From CAZRRV01 sp964602735 (GTDB lineage Bacteria > Bacillota > Clostridia > Oscillospirales > Acutalibacteraceae), in assembly GCA_964602735.1 (NCBI GenBank), contig CAZRRV010000049.1:1-10311 (forward strand): a DNA stretch of 10,311 nucleotides. Direction: 5' to 3'. Positions 1 through 6,272 of this stretch are shown here, piece by piece (within the stretch, counting starts at the first letter, position 1; every line of letters starts with the position of its first letter). The position numbers and the translations under genes were made by a program. The notes below the pieces were generated by a model. That model was given only the letters and a program-made list of their open reading frames with translations, searched no databases and had not been told where the DNA came from.

Positions 1-11
1 CTTTTGGTGTT

Positions 12-104
12 AAAGCCGCGCAAAATATAAAAAGAGAAGAAAAGAAAAGCAAAAATCAAAGCCGCGCAAGCAGTGATAAACAGGAAAAGAAAAGCTTAAA
101 AACC
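12..104. repeat. A-rich diverged tandem repeat, two units of about 46 bases
   Basis: The 12-mer AAAGCCGCGCAA occurs perfectly at 12-23 and 58-69. A second 12-mer, GAAAAGAAAAGC, occurs perfectly at 39-50 and 84-95. The two words keep the same order, with offsets of 46 and 45 bases, so this looks like an old tandem duplication with a diverged centre. The unit is not a multiple of three, which argues against a coding repeat. The stretch is purine-rich on the plus strand and unlike the GC-rich surroundings. A loose minus-strand promoter match lies inside it (TTGCTT 47-52, 17 bases, TATATT 24-29) and could serve a gene beyond the left edge. A weak plus-strand match (TTGGTG 4-9, TATAAA 26-31) is also present, so orientation is not settled. 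Confidence 0.55.
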
Positions 105-120
105 GCCCGCGGCCGGCGGT
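98..120 (-). terminator. Intrinsic terminator, leftward
   Basis: Read on the minus strand, ACCGCC (120-115) pairs with GGCGGT (107-102) across a seven-base loop and runs straight into four more T residues (101-98). This is the classic stem plus U-tract layout. There is no T-run on the plus-strand side, so it should act leftward only. Immediately before it is a perfect 12-base palindrome, GGTGCCGGCACC (118-129). No recognised minus-strand gene lies directly upstream, so the terminator implies a transcript not explained by the annotated genes. The alternative is chance in GC-rich DNA. Confidence 0.55.
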
Positions 121-278
121 GCCGGCACCCTCGGTCGCGATGTTTAATTATGCGCAAAACTTCAGTAAATTGCCCGCGAGTTTAGCCGATTCCATATTCG
201 CGGGCTGTTCGGCTTCCGTCGCGCAATAAACCGAATTGCGCGTCATGGCCGTCGGCACTGCCGGCCGGGCACTGCCCG
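98..278 (-). ncRNA. Candidate structured small RNA ending at an intrinsic terminator
   Basis: No protein gene explains this stretch. On the minus strand it contains, in order: a 5-bp hairpin with a three-base loop (266-278), a 4-bp hairpin with the same loop sequence (253-263), a perfect 8-bp stem with a seven-base loop (220-227 with 235-242), a perfect 8-bp stem with an 18-base loop (172-179 with 198-205), and the terminator at 98-120. The two small hairpins share the direct repeat GGCACTGCC (254-262, 268-276). I recognise no known RNA family: there is no tmRNA, SRP, 6S or RNase P signature. I also see no good minus-strand promoter between 279 and 340. The same inverted repeats could instead be protein-binding sites upstream of the kinase promoter. 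Confidence 0.27.
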
Positions 279-302
279 CGCCGGGCGGGACACATTTGGC
301 GG

Positions 303-331
303 TTGAAAAGAGGGTTTGAATGTAGTACAAT
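303..331 (+). promoter_or_regulatory. Sigma-A-type promoter of the sugar kinase transcript
   Basis: TTGAAA (303-308) and TACAAT (326-331) are separated by exactly 17 bases, and each matches consensus at five of six positions. Transcription would start near 338, giving a leader of about 80 bases before the kinase ribosome binding site. It is the only good plus-strand promoter upstream of the kinase. The carboxypeptidase probably shares it, since only 42 bases separate the two genes and no terminator is visible between them. Confidence 0.7.
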
Positions 332-341
332 AATAAAAACG

Positions 342-398
342 GCGCCGCGCACACGCCGCCCCCGGAACGACGATTTTCACGCGGCGCGGGCCGGGCGG
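342..398 (+). promoter_or_regulatory. Structured 5' leader of the kinase transcript, possible pseudoknot
   Basis: GCGCCGCG (342-349) is a perfect 8-base complement of CGCGGCGC (380-387), starting a few bases after the predicted transcription start. CCGCCC (356-361), inside that loop, is complementary to GGGCGG (393-398), outside it. The two helices cross, so they form either an H-type pseudoknot or two alternative folds. The second helix ends about ten bases before the ribosome binding site, so folding could affect translation. No T-tract follows, so this is not a plus-strand terminator. I do not recognise a known riboswitch. GC-rich sequence raises the chance of accidental pairing. Confidence 0.3.
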
Positions 399-405
399 TA
401 AATTC

Positions 406-421
406 AAGGGAGGGAGTCATT
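406..421 (+). promoter_or_regulatory. Ribosome binding site that fixes an ATT start codon
   Basis: The purine block AAGGGAGGGA (406-415) is a strong Shine-Dalgarno sequence, with the GGAGG core at 409-413. The only in-frame codon at proper distance is ATT at 419-421, with five bases between core and codon. The frame is open upstream to a stop at 323-325 but contains no ATG, GTG, TTG or CTG there. The next in-frame candidates downstream are CTG codons at 443 and 452 and a GTG at 512. They have no such site, and the GTG would delete the kinase's phosphate-binding strand. Confidence 0.65.
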
Positions 422-1963
422 ACGGAAAACACTGACGGAAAGCTGTTCCTGGGTCTGGAGCTCGGCTCGACGAGGATTAAAGCCGTCGCAATCGACGGCG
501 GGTTCAAACCGGTGTCGTCGGGCGAATATGTCTGGAAAAGCAGCTTTGAGAACGGGATTTGGACATACGACCTCAAGGAGGCGCTCGAAGGGGTTAAAAC
601 GGCGGTAACGGGAGTCGGCAACGCCGGCGATGTCGTCTGCATGGGCGTTTCCGGCATGATGCACGGTCTGCTGGCGTTCGACCGCGAGTGGAACCTGCTG
701 ACGCCTTTCCGCACCTGGCAGAACACGATTACGGCGGAGGCGGCGAAAATCCTCACGGATCTTTTCGGCTTCAATATCCCACAGCGGTGGAGCATCGCGC
801 ACCTGTATCAGGCGATACTGAACGGGGAGGAATACGTCCCGAAAATCGCGCACATCACCACCCTGTCGGGATATATCCACTTTCTCCTTACCGGCGAAAA
901 CGTCATAGGCGCGGGAGACGGTTCCGGTATATTCCCGATCGATTGCGAAACAAAAAATTACAACGCGGAAATGCTGCGGCGGTTCGACGTTCTCGCGGCG
1001 GAACACGGTATGCCGCGCACGGCGGAAGAACTGCTGCCGCGGGTGCTGCCCGCGGGTGAAATCGCCGGGCGGCTGACCCGGGAGGGTTCGCTGCTGCTGG
1101 GCGGAGGAGTAAAACCCGGCACGCCGTTGGCCCCGCCGGAGGGAGATGTCGACACCGGGATAGTCGCGACCGGCGCCGTGGCTCCCCGCACCGGCAGTGT
1201 TTCAGGCGGAACGTCGGTAGTGGCATCCGTAATACTCGAACGTCCGCTGACAAAAGTCCGGCCGGAGATCAACATCGTCACCACCCCGAGCCTGCACGGC
1301 GTGGCGATGGTGCAGGCGAACAACGGCACCAACGATTCAAACGCGTGGGTCTCGCTGCTTAAAGAGGCGGCGGAGCTGTTCGGCGCCCCGGTAAAAGACG
1401 GCGACGCGTACACGGCTTTGTACCGGCTGGCTCTCGAAGGGGAGCGCGACTGCGGGGGAGTTCTCGTCTGCAACTATATGGCGGGCGAAGGGGTGGTTCA
1501 TCTCGATTCGGGAATCCCGATGCTCATCCGCAGACCCGGCGCTCACTTCACTTTACCGAATATGTTCCGCGCGGTGCTGTATTCCTGCATGGCGACACTG
1601 CGGATAGGACTGGATATTCTGGCCGACGAGCACGTGAAGATCGACACGCTCACCGGCCACGGCGGCTTTTTCAAAACCCCGGTTGTGGGGCAGCGGCTTA
1701 TGGCGGCGGCGTGCGGAGTGCCGATAACCTGCCGCGTAAGCGCGGGGGAAGGCGGCCCTTACGGCATGGCACTGCTCGCGGCGTACACGTGCGTTAAAAA
1801 CCAGGGCGAGACGCTTGAAAGCTTTTTGACCGACAAGGTGTTCGCCGGCTCCGAGTCGACCGTTATAACCCCCGATCCCGACGACGCGGCCGGTTTCGGC
1901 GCGTATATGGAAAGCTACCGCCGTTTGCTGGAGGTCGAACGGAAAGCCACCGAAGTTTTTTAA
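419..1963 (+). CDS. FGGY-family carbohydrate kinase, ATT start
   Basis: This is a cytoplasmic sugar kinase of the FGGY family (xylulokinase/ribulokinase/gluconokinase fold), using ATP to phosphorylate a pentose, hexose or related polyol. It has 514 residues, normal for the family. Residues 9-27 hold the N-terminal phosphate-1 motif (GLELGSTRIKAV). GVSGMMHG is at 76-83, FRTWQN at 97-102 and GAGDGSGIFPID at 164-175. The EGDVDTG segment with the likely catalytic base D243 is at 241-247, followed by the phosphate-2 region around SGGTS (262-266). The adenosine motif GHGGFFKTPVVGQ is at 413-425 and EGGPYGMALL at 444-453. The substrate cannot be told, and no transporter or isomerase partner adjoins it. 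The start is placed at ATT because the motif continues upstream of every conventional start and a strong ribosome binding site precedes it. A sequencing change from ATG is the alternative. The closest relatives I recall are uncharacterised clostridial FGGY kinases. Confidence 0.9.
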   Translation: MTENTDGKLFLGLELGSTRIKAVAIDGGFKPVSSGEYVWKSSFENGIWTYDLKEALEGVKTAVTGVGNAGDVVCMGVSGMMHGLLAFDREWNLLTPFRTWQNTITAEAAKILTDLFGFNIPQRWSIAHLYQAILNGEEYVPKIAHITTLSGYIHFLLTGENVIGAGDGSGIFPIDCETKNYNAEMLRRFDVLAAEHGMPRTAEELLPRVLPAGEIAGRLTREGSLLLGGGVKPGTPLAPPEGDVDTGIVATGAVAPRTGSVSGGTSVVASVILERPLTKVRPEINIVTTPSLHGVAMVQANNGTNDSNAWVSLLKEAAELFGAPVKDGDAYTALYRLALEGERDCGGVLVCNYMAGEGVVHLDSGIPMLIRRPGAHFTLPNMFRAVLYSCMATLRIGLDILADEHVKIDTLTGHGGFFKTPVVGQRLMAAACGVPITCRVSAGEGGPYGMALLAAYTCVKNQGETLESFLTDKVFAGSESTVITPDPDDAAGFGAYMESYRRLLEVERKATEVF

Positions 1964-2005
1964 CCGGGCGCGGCGAAGCCGTTTCCGTTACGGAGGAATA
2001 ATGAA

Positions 2006-3331
2006 TTGAAAAAAATTTGCTGTTTCGCGATTGCGCTGATTTTCTGCGCCGCGGCTTTTACGCCGTTTGCCGCCGCCGATACCGCGCCCCCCGAACTATC
2101 CGCCTCCGCCTATGCGCTTGCCAACGCGGCCGACGGCGAGATAATGGAATCGAAAAACGCGGAATCGAAGATGAGTCCCGCCTCGCTTACGAAAATGCTG
2201 ACCGCCGTTGTGGTCGCCGACCGCACCGAAGATCTCGACGGGCAGCGGGTTACGGTTTCAAACAACGCGGTGGACCAGCTTAACGGCACGGGATCGTCTA
2301 CCGGCGGGCTGATAGCGGGAGAAACCTACACCCCGCGGGAGCTGCTGAACCTGCTGCTTGTCTGTTCGGCGAACGACGCCGCGAATGTCCTCGCCGAATT
2401 TATCGCGGGCGGCAACACGGCTTTCGCGAAGCTTATGAACGAAAAAGCCGCCGAAATCGGTATGACCGGCAGCAATTTCGTGAACCCGCACGGCCTCGAC
2501 GACGACAATCATTACACCACGGCAAAAGACCTCGCTCTGCTGGCGTGCGAACTTATAAAATACCCCGATTTGCGGGAAATCTGGGCGCGCGATTCCTTTG
2601 AACTGCCGGAAACCGAAAAGCAGGAAGCGCGGGTAATAAAAACGACCAATCCCATGATAAGCGAAGACAGCGAGTATTACAGCGCGGATGTTACCGGCGG
2701 CAAAACCGGCAGTACCGACAGCGCCGGCCGCTGTCTCACCGTTTCGGCGCGGCGCGGCGATACCGGGTTTGTGCTGGTTCTGCTTAAATGCCCGCCGAAA
2801 TACGAGAACGGGAAATCCGTCAGAACCGAGTTTACCGGAGCCAAGGCGATGCTCGATTACGCCTTCTCCGCTTACCGTTACACCTGCCTTGGGAAGGCGG
2901 GCGATGTTGTGAGCATAAAAAGCGCGGGCAACACTTTCCGGAAAAACGTTACCGCGGCGCTTGAAAAAGACGTATGGGCGATGCTTAAATCCGGCGCCGA
3001 TGCGGAAGATGTGAAAATCTCGACCGAATGGAGCAAAAAATACAAAAAAATAACCGCGCCCGTGCAAAAAGACGCGGTGCTCGGCAAAGCCCTGTTCGTA
3101 CTGAACGGCGAAACGGTGGGAGAGACGGGAATCGTGGCCGCCGAGGAGGTACGCGCCAACCGCCTTATCGTGTTCTGGAAGACAATCGACGTTTTTGTGT
3201 ATACGATACTGGTGATAATCGGAATACTTTTGCTGGCGTTCGCCGCGCTTGTTATCCGCGCGACGATAATCCGGGCGAGGCGGCGGGCAAGGCGCCGCCG
3301 CAACCGCCGCCGGTACAGCCGTTATTCGTAG
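2006..3331 (+). CDS. D-alanyl-D-alanine carboxypeptidase (DacF/DacA type, class C low-mass PBP)
   Basis: This serine peptidase trims the terminal D-Ala from peptidoglycan stem peptides on the outer face of the membrane. A signal peptide covers residues 1-24 (cleavage likely at AAA|D25). The three active-site motifs are complete: SLTK at 60-63 with nucleophile S60, SAN at 121-123 and KTG at 233-235. A PBP5-type C-terminal domain spans about 293-383. A hydrophobic segment at about 393-417 anchors the protein, followed by a 24-residue cytoplasmic tail very rich in arginine. Length (441 aa) is typical, although the tail is more basic than usual. The start is TTG at 2006, nine bases after GGAGG (1992-1996). 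An ATG at 2001 opens only a two-codon frame. It lies 42 bases after the kinase stop and is probably co-transcribed. The gene is dacF- or dacA-like, but paralogues are common, so no symbol is given. Confidence 0.93.
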   Translation: MKKICCFAIALIFCAAAFTPFAAADTAPPELSASAYALANAADGEIMESKNAESKMSPASLTKMLTAVVVADRTEDLDGQRVTVSNNAVDQLNGTGSSTGGLIAGETYTPRELLNLLLVCSANDAANVLAEFIAGGNTAFAKLMNEKAAEIGMTGSNFVNPHGLDDDNHYTTAKDLALLACELIKYPDLREIWARDSFELPETEKQEARVIKTTNPMISEDSEYYSADVTGGKTGSTDSAGRCLTVSARRGDTGFVLVLLKCPPKYENGKSVRTEFTGAKAMLDYAFSAYRYTCLGKAGDVVSIKSAGNTFRKNVTAALEKDVWAMLKSGADAEDVKISTEWSKKYKKITAPVQKDAVLGKALFVLNGETVGETGIVAAEEVRANRLIVFWKTIDVFVYTILVIIGILLLAFAALVIRATIIRARRRARRRRNRRRYSRYS

Positions 3332-3339
3332 CGGGCCGC

Positions 3340-4389
3340 CTATAAATCAAGTTTCAGATCGTTTTCGCGGATCCAGCCGGCTTTCCGCATAACCCCGGCG
3401 ACGGCAAGCGACAGAACCGCCGGCGCCACGAACAGCAGCAGCGGAATACCAACCCATTTAAGCACCGAGTTCTCGGTCGCGGAAATAACGCCTAACGGCC
3501 CCACAAGCCCGCAGGTGCCCATTCCCGCCGAAACCCCGGTGTTTTTTAATTTGAACACGCAGGTTGAAAGCGGGCCCAGAACGGCGGCGGAAAGAGTGGG
3601 AGGGATCCAAAGGCGCGGATTTTTCGTTAAATTGCCCATTTGCAGCATAGAGGTGCCGAGCCCCTGCGCCACAAGGCCGGCGAATCGGTTCTCTTTGAAG
3701 CTTATCGCCGCGAAGCCTATCATTTGCGCGCAGCACCCGACCGTTGCGGCGCCCCCCGCCAGCCCGGAGATGCCAATCATTGCGCACAGCGCCGCCGAGC
3801 TGACCGGCAGCGTAAGCACGACCCCGACGGTTACCGAGATAAGAACCCCCATCAGAAACGGCTGCATTTCGGTGGCGACGTTCAAAAACCGGCCCGCGTA
3901 ATACATGGCGTACGCGACGGCGGGGCATATGAGCCGGCACACCGCGACGCCGGACAGCACCGTTACCGCGGGGGTTACGAGTATGTCAACTTTCGTCTCT
4001 TTCGATACGAGTTTGCCGAGCTCCGCGGCGACGATAACGGCGAAGAACGCCCCCGCCGGCCCCGCGGTCAGCAGTTTTTCTCCCCCAGCCATATTAAACG
4101 TATAACCCGACGAATACCCCGCGAGCCCCACCGCGCCGGCGCCGTAAAGCACCAGAGGAGGGGCTTTCAGGCTGTTCGCCACGGCTATCCCTATTACGGC
4201 GCCCGTGGCCTGCGTGGCAAACGAGGCCGCCGTCGCCAGAAAAGAAAACTTTGTGTATTCGGCCAGAGTGTCTAAAATCGTACCCATAAGCAGCGACGCG
4301 AAAAGCCCCATTGCCATAGAGCCCATCGCGTCGACAAAATAAATTTTCGGGGACAGGGAAATCCCTTTCCGTTCGAGAAATTTTTTCAA
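3340..4389 (-). CDS. EIIC_2-type PTS permease-like membrane protein
   Basis: This is a polytopic membrane protein of 349 residues with about nine or ten hydrophobic segments (roughly 21-40, 50-72, 79-95, 108-124, 136-156, 176-196, 199-226, 285-303 and 311-333). The sequence resembles the PTS_EIIC_2 family of stand-alone EIIC-like proteins. The conserved-looking stretch KNPRLWIPP (256-264) is followed by GPLST (272-276) and GMGTCGLVGP (289-298). It has no EIIA or EIIB domain and none is encoded in the window. The substrate is unknown; its place after nagBA makes an amino sugar a fair guess, not a demonstrated one. The start is TTG at 4389, with AAAGAGG nine bases upstream. It lies 54 bases after nagA with no terminator between them. 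It converges with the carboxypeptidase gene, leaving 8 bases between the two stop codons. Confidence 0.82.
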   Translation of the reverse strand: MKKFLERKGISLSPKIYFVDAMGSMAMGLFASLLMGTILDTLAEYTKFSFLATAASFATQATGAVIGIAVANSLKAPPLVLYGAGAVGLAGYSSGYTFNMAGGEKLLTAGPAGAFFAVIVAAELGKLVSKETKVDILVTPAVTVLSGVAVCRLICPAVAYAMYYAGRFLNVATEMQPFLMGVLISVTVGVVLTLPVSSAALCAMIGISGLAGGAATVGCCAQMIGFAAISFKENRFAGLVAQGLGTSMLQMGNLTKNPRLWIPPTLSAAVLGPLSTCVFKLKNTGVSAGMGTCGLVGPLGVISATENSVLKWVGIPLLLFVAPAVLSLAVAGVMRKAGWIRENDLKLDL

Positions 4390-4443
4390 TTTATTTTGCC
4401 TCTTTCCGTATACACCGCGGCGCCGCAGCAGGGCGGGCGCCTT

Positions 4444-5532
4444 TCAGGGCAGGAAACGCCGCCCGCCTATATAAACCTCTTTCGGAGTAAGGTCGGGGTT
4501 CATAACGAGCAGATCCGCATCGTACCCCGGGGCGATTTTCCCTTTCTTCACGCCGAGCAGAGCGGCGGGGGTTTCGGTCGCCATCTTTACCGCGTCGTTT
4601 TCCGGTATCCCGAACGAGACGGCGGTTTTTACGCAATGCAGCAGCGAAGCGGTGCTCCCCGCCAGATTGCCCTCCGCCGTCCGCGCGACGCCGCCCGTTA
4701 CCGTCATCTTCTGCCCGCCGAGATCGTACTCGCCGTCGGGCATTCCGGCGGCGCGCATACTGTCGCTTATCAATATCATTCTGTCGGCGGTAAACATACG
4801 GTAAAGCGCCAGAACCGCCGCTTTGTGCAGGTGGATGCCGTCGCAGATTACCTGGGCGTAAATGCCTTTAACCAGCGCCGCGCCTATCGGCCCCGGTTCC
4901 CGGTGCAGCAGCGGGGGCATTGCGTTAAACGTATGGGTGAGGCAGTTCGCCCCGAGTTCGACGGCCTTTACCGCCGTATCGTAATCGCATTCGGTGTGCC
5001 CTATCGAAATCGAGATTCCCTTCGCGGCGTACGCGGCTATAAGCAGCTTCGCGCCGGGGAGTTCCGGCGCCACGGTCATCATTTTCAGATTGTCGAACCC
5101 GCGCAGGGCGTCGCCGGTGGGAGAGATTAAAAATTCCCGCTTCATCGCGCCGGCTTTCCCCGGAGCGAGAAAAGGCCCCTCAAGATGATAACCGAGAGGC
5201 ACGGCGCCGGAAACGGCGGGAAGATTGGCGGTAAGGCTCCTCAAAACATCGAGCGGGGCGGCCATAGCCGTAGGCAGCCAGGCCGTAACCCCGTTTTTCG
5301 CCAGGTGCCGCGACATGGTTTCGAGTTCGCCGTCCATCGTGTCGGCGCCCGCGCAGCCGTGAATGTGTATATCGATAAGCCCCGGCCACACCGTAGCGCC
5401 GCCGAGATCGACGGTTTCACACCCGTCGCCGTCTCCTCCCGCGGGGCGAACCGACGCTATAACGCCGTCGATAATCAGCAGATCGCGCGGCTCTCCGTTT
5501 ACTTTCGCGTTGCGCAGCAGCAGTTCAGTCAC
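4444..5532 (-). CDS. nagA: N-acetylglucosamine-6-phosphate deacetylase
   Basis: This cytoplasmic metallohydrolase of the amidohydrolase superfamily removes the acetyl group from GlcNAc-6-P, giving GlcN-6-P and acetate. With the start used here it has 362 residues, close to the usual 380. The metal-binding HIH motif is at 56-58, followed by G59. HLEGPF is at 116-121 with metal ligand E118. Further along come the GHT histidine, the THTFNAMP segment carrying another metal histidine, and SDSM with the catalytic aspartate. The frame is open 10 codons further, but GTG at 5532 has AGGGAGGC six bases upstream, inside nagB. With that start nagA overlaps nagB by 8 bases, which indicates translational coupling. 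The enzyme hands its product to NagB, the preceding gene. Confidence 0.95.
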   Translation of the reverse strand: MTELLLRNAKVNGEPRDLLIIDGVIASVRPAGGDGDGCETVDLGGATVWPGLIDIHIHGCAGADTMDGELETMSRHLAKNGVTAWLPTAMAAPLDVLRSLTANLPAVSGAVPLGYHLEGPFLAPGKAGAMKREFLISPTGDALRGFDNLKMMTVAPELPGAKLLIAAYAAKGISISIGHTECDYDTAVKAVELGANCLTHTFNAMPPLLHREPGPIGAALVKGIYAQVICDGIHLHKAAVLALYRMFTADRMILISDSMRAAGMPDGEYDLGGQKMTVTGGVARTAEGNLAGSTASLLHCVKTAVSFGIPENDAVKMATETPAALLGVKKGKIAPGYDADLLVMNPDLTPKEVYIGGRRFLP

Positions 5533-6247
5533 CGTACGCCTCCCTGTCGCACAGCAGCACAACGTCGGGATGCGCTTTTAACATGGTCGCGGGAACGGCG
5601 GTGGTAATACTGTCGTTCAGCAGTTCGCGTATCGCGGCTCTTTTCTCTTTCCCCGATGCCATAAGCACTATTTTTTTCGAGCGCATAATCGTGGCGATGC
5701 CCATTGTAAGCGCCTGCTTCGGAACCTCGTCCGCGCTGTTGAAAAACCGCGAATTCGCCGCTACGGTGCTCTCGGTAAGAGAGGTTAAGTGAGTGGCGGC
5801 CTTCAGCCGGCCGTCGGGTTCGTTAAAACCGATGTGACCGTTCTGCCCGATCCCCAGGATTTGCAGATCGATGCCGCCGGCCGCCGCTATCCGTTTCTCG
5901 TATTGTTCACACTCGGCCGCGGCGTCTTCCGCCGCCCCGTTCGGAATATTGATGTTCCCGGCGGGTACATTCACCTTCGAGAACAGATGTTTTTGCATAA
6001 AATAATAATAACTCTGGCTGTTTTCGGGCGAGATGGGGTAATATTCGTCCAAATTAAATGTTGTTATTTCCGAAAGATCGATGTCGCCGCGGTTATACAT
6101 ATTCACAAGTTCGGCGTACATGCCCTCCGGGGTCGATCCGGTGGCGAGCCCCAGCACACAGGCGGGGTTCAGCGTTACCGCGCAGGCGATTATTTTCGCC
6201 GCTTTTTTCGACATATCCCCGTAATTTTCGCATACTTTTATCCGCAT
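5525..6247 (-). CDS. nagB: Glucosamine-6-phosphate deaminase
   Basis: This enzyme converts GlcN-6-P to fructose-6-P and ammonia, the step that commits amino sugars to glycolysis. It has 240 residues, the short form usual in Gram-positive bacteria and without the C-terminal extension of the E. coli enzyme. Residues 33-44 (GLATGSTPEGMY) form the phosphate-binding loop. D67 in FNLDEY is the expected general base. GIGQNGHIGFNEP (132-144) carries the active-site H138 and E143. The frame runs upstream to 6385, but ATG at 6247 is chosen because GGAGGG lies seven bases before it and the protein aligns with the family from there. It has its own promoter at 6303-6331 and is followed by the overlapping nagA. 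Confidence 0.96.
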   Translation of the reverse strand: MRIKVCENYGDMSKKAAKIIACAVTLNPACVLGLATGSTPEGMYAELVNMYNRGDIDLSEITTFNLDEYYPISPENSQSYYYFMQKHLFSKVNVPAGNINIPNGAAEDAAAECEQYEKRIAAAGGIDLQILGIGQNGHIGFNEPDGRLKAATHLTSLTESTVAANSRFFNSADEVPKQALTMGIATIMRSKKIVLMASGKEKRAAIRELLNDSITTAVPATMLKAHPDVVLLCDREAYGD

Positions 6248-6272
6248 AAAACAGCCCTCCGATTTTTCTTCC

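Noticed and set aside
1..94. Minus-strand hydrophobic frame resembling a transmembrane helix
   Set aside because: It opens right after a stop in the terminator T-run, contains no ATG and no ribosome binding site, and is simply the complement of the A-rich repeat.
98..135. T-box-like sequence on the minus strand (AGGGTG...ACCGCC before a terminator)
   Set aside because: The core lacks the conserved GGGUGGNACCGC arrangement: CCGGC replaces the GGN, so there is no UGGN bulge for the tRNA end. No stem I features are recognisable upstream.
3..185. Open plus-strand frame entering from the left edge, lysine-rich then arginine-rich
   Set aside because: The 46-base repeat is read in different frames in its two copies, the second half uses arginine and cysteine codons typical of noncoding GC-rich DNA, and it would run through the leftward terminator.
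148..795. 215-codon minus-strand ORF
   Set aside because: Most of it is antisense to the conserved N-terminus of the FGGY kinase and its protein has no recognisable features. Only its last 32 codons are discussed as a possible small ORF.
3329..3345. Bidirectional terminator between the convergent genes
   Set aside because: Only 8 bases separate the stop codons, and the nearby GCGGGCCGC palindrome has no loop and no T-run on either strand.
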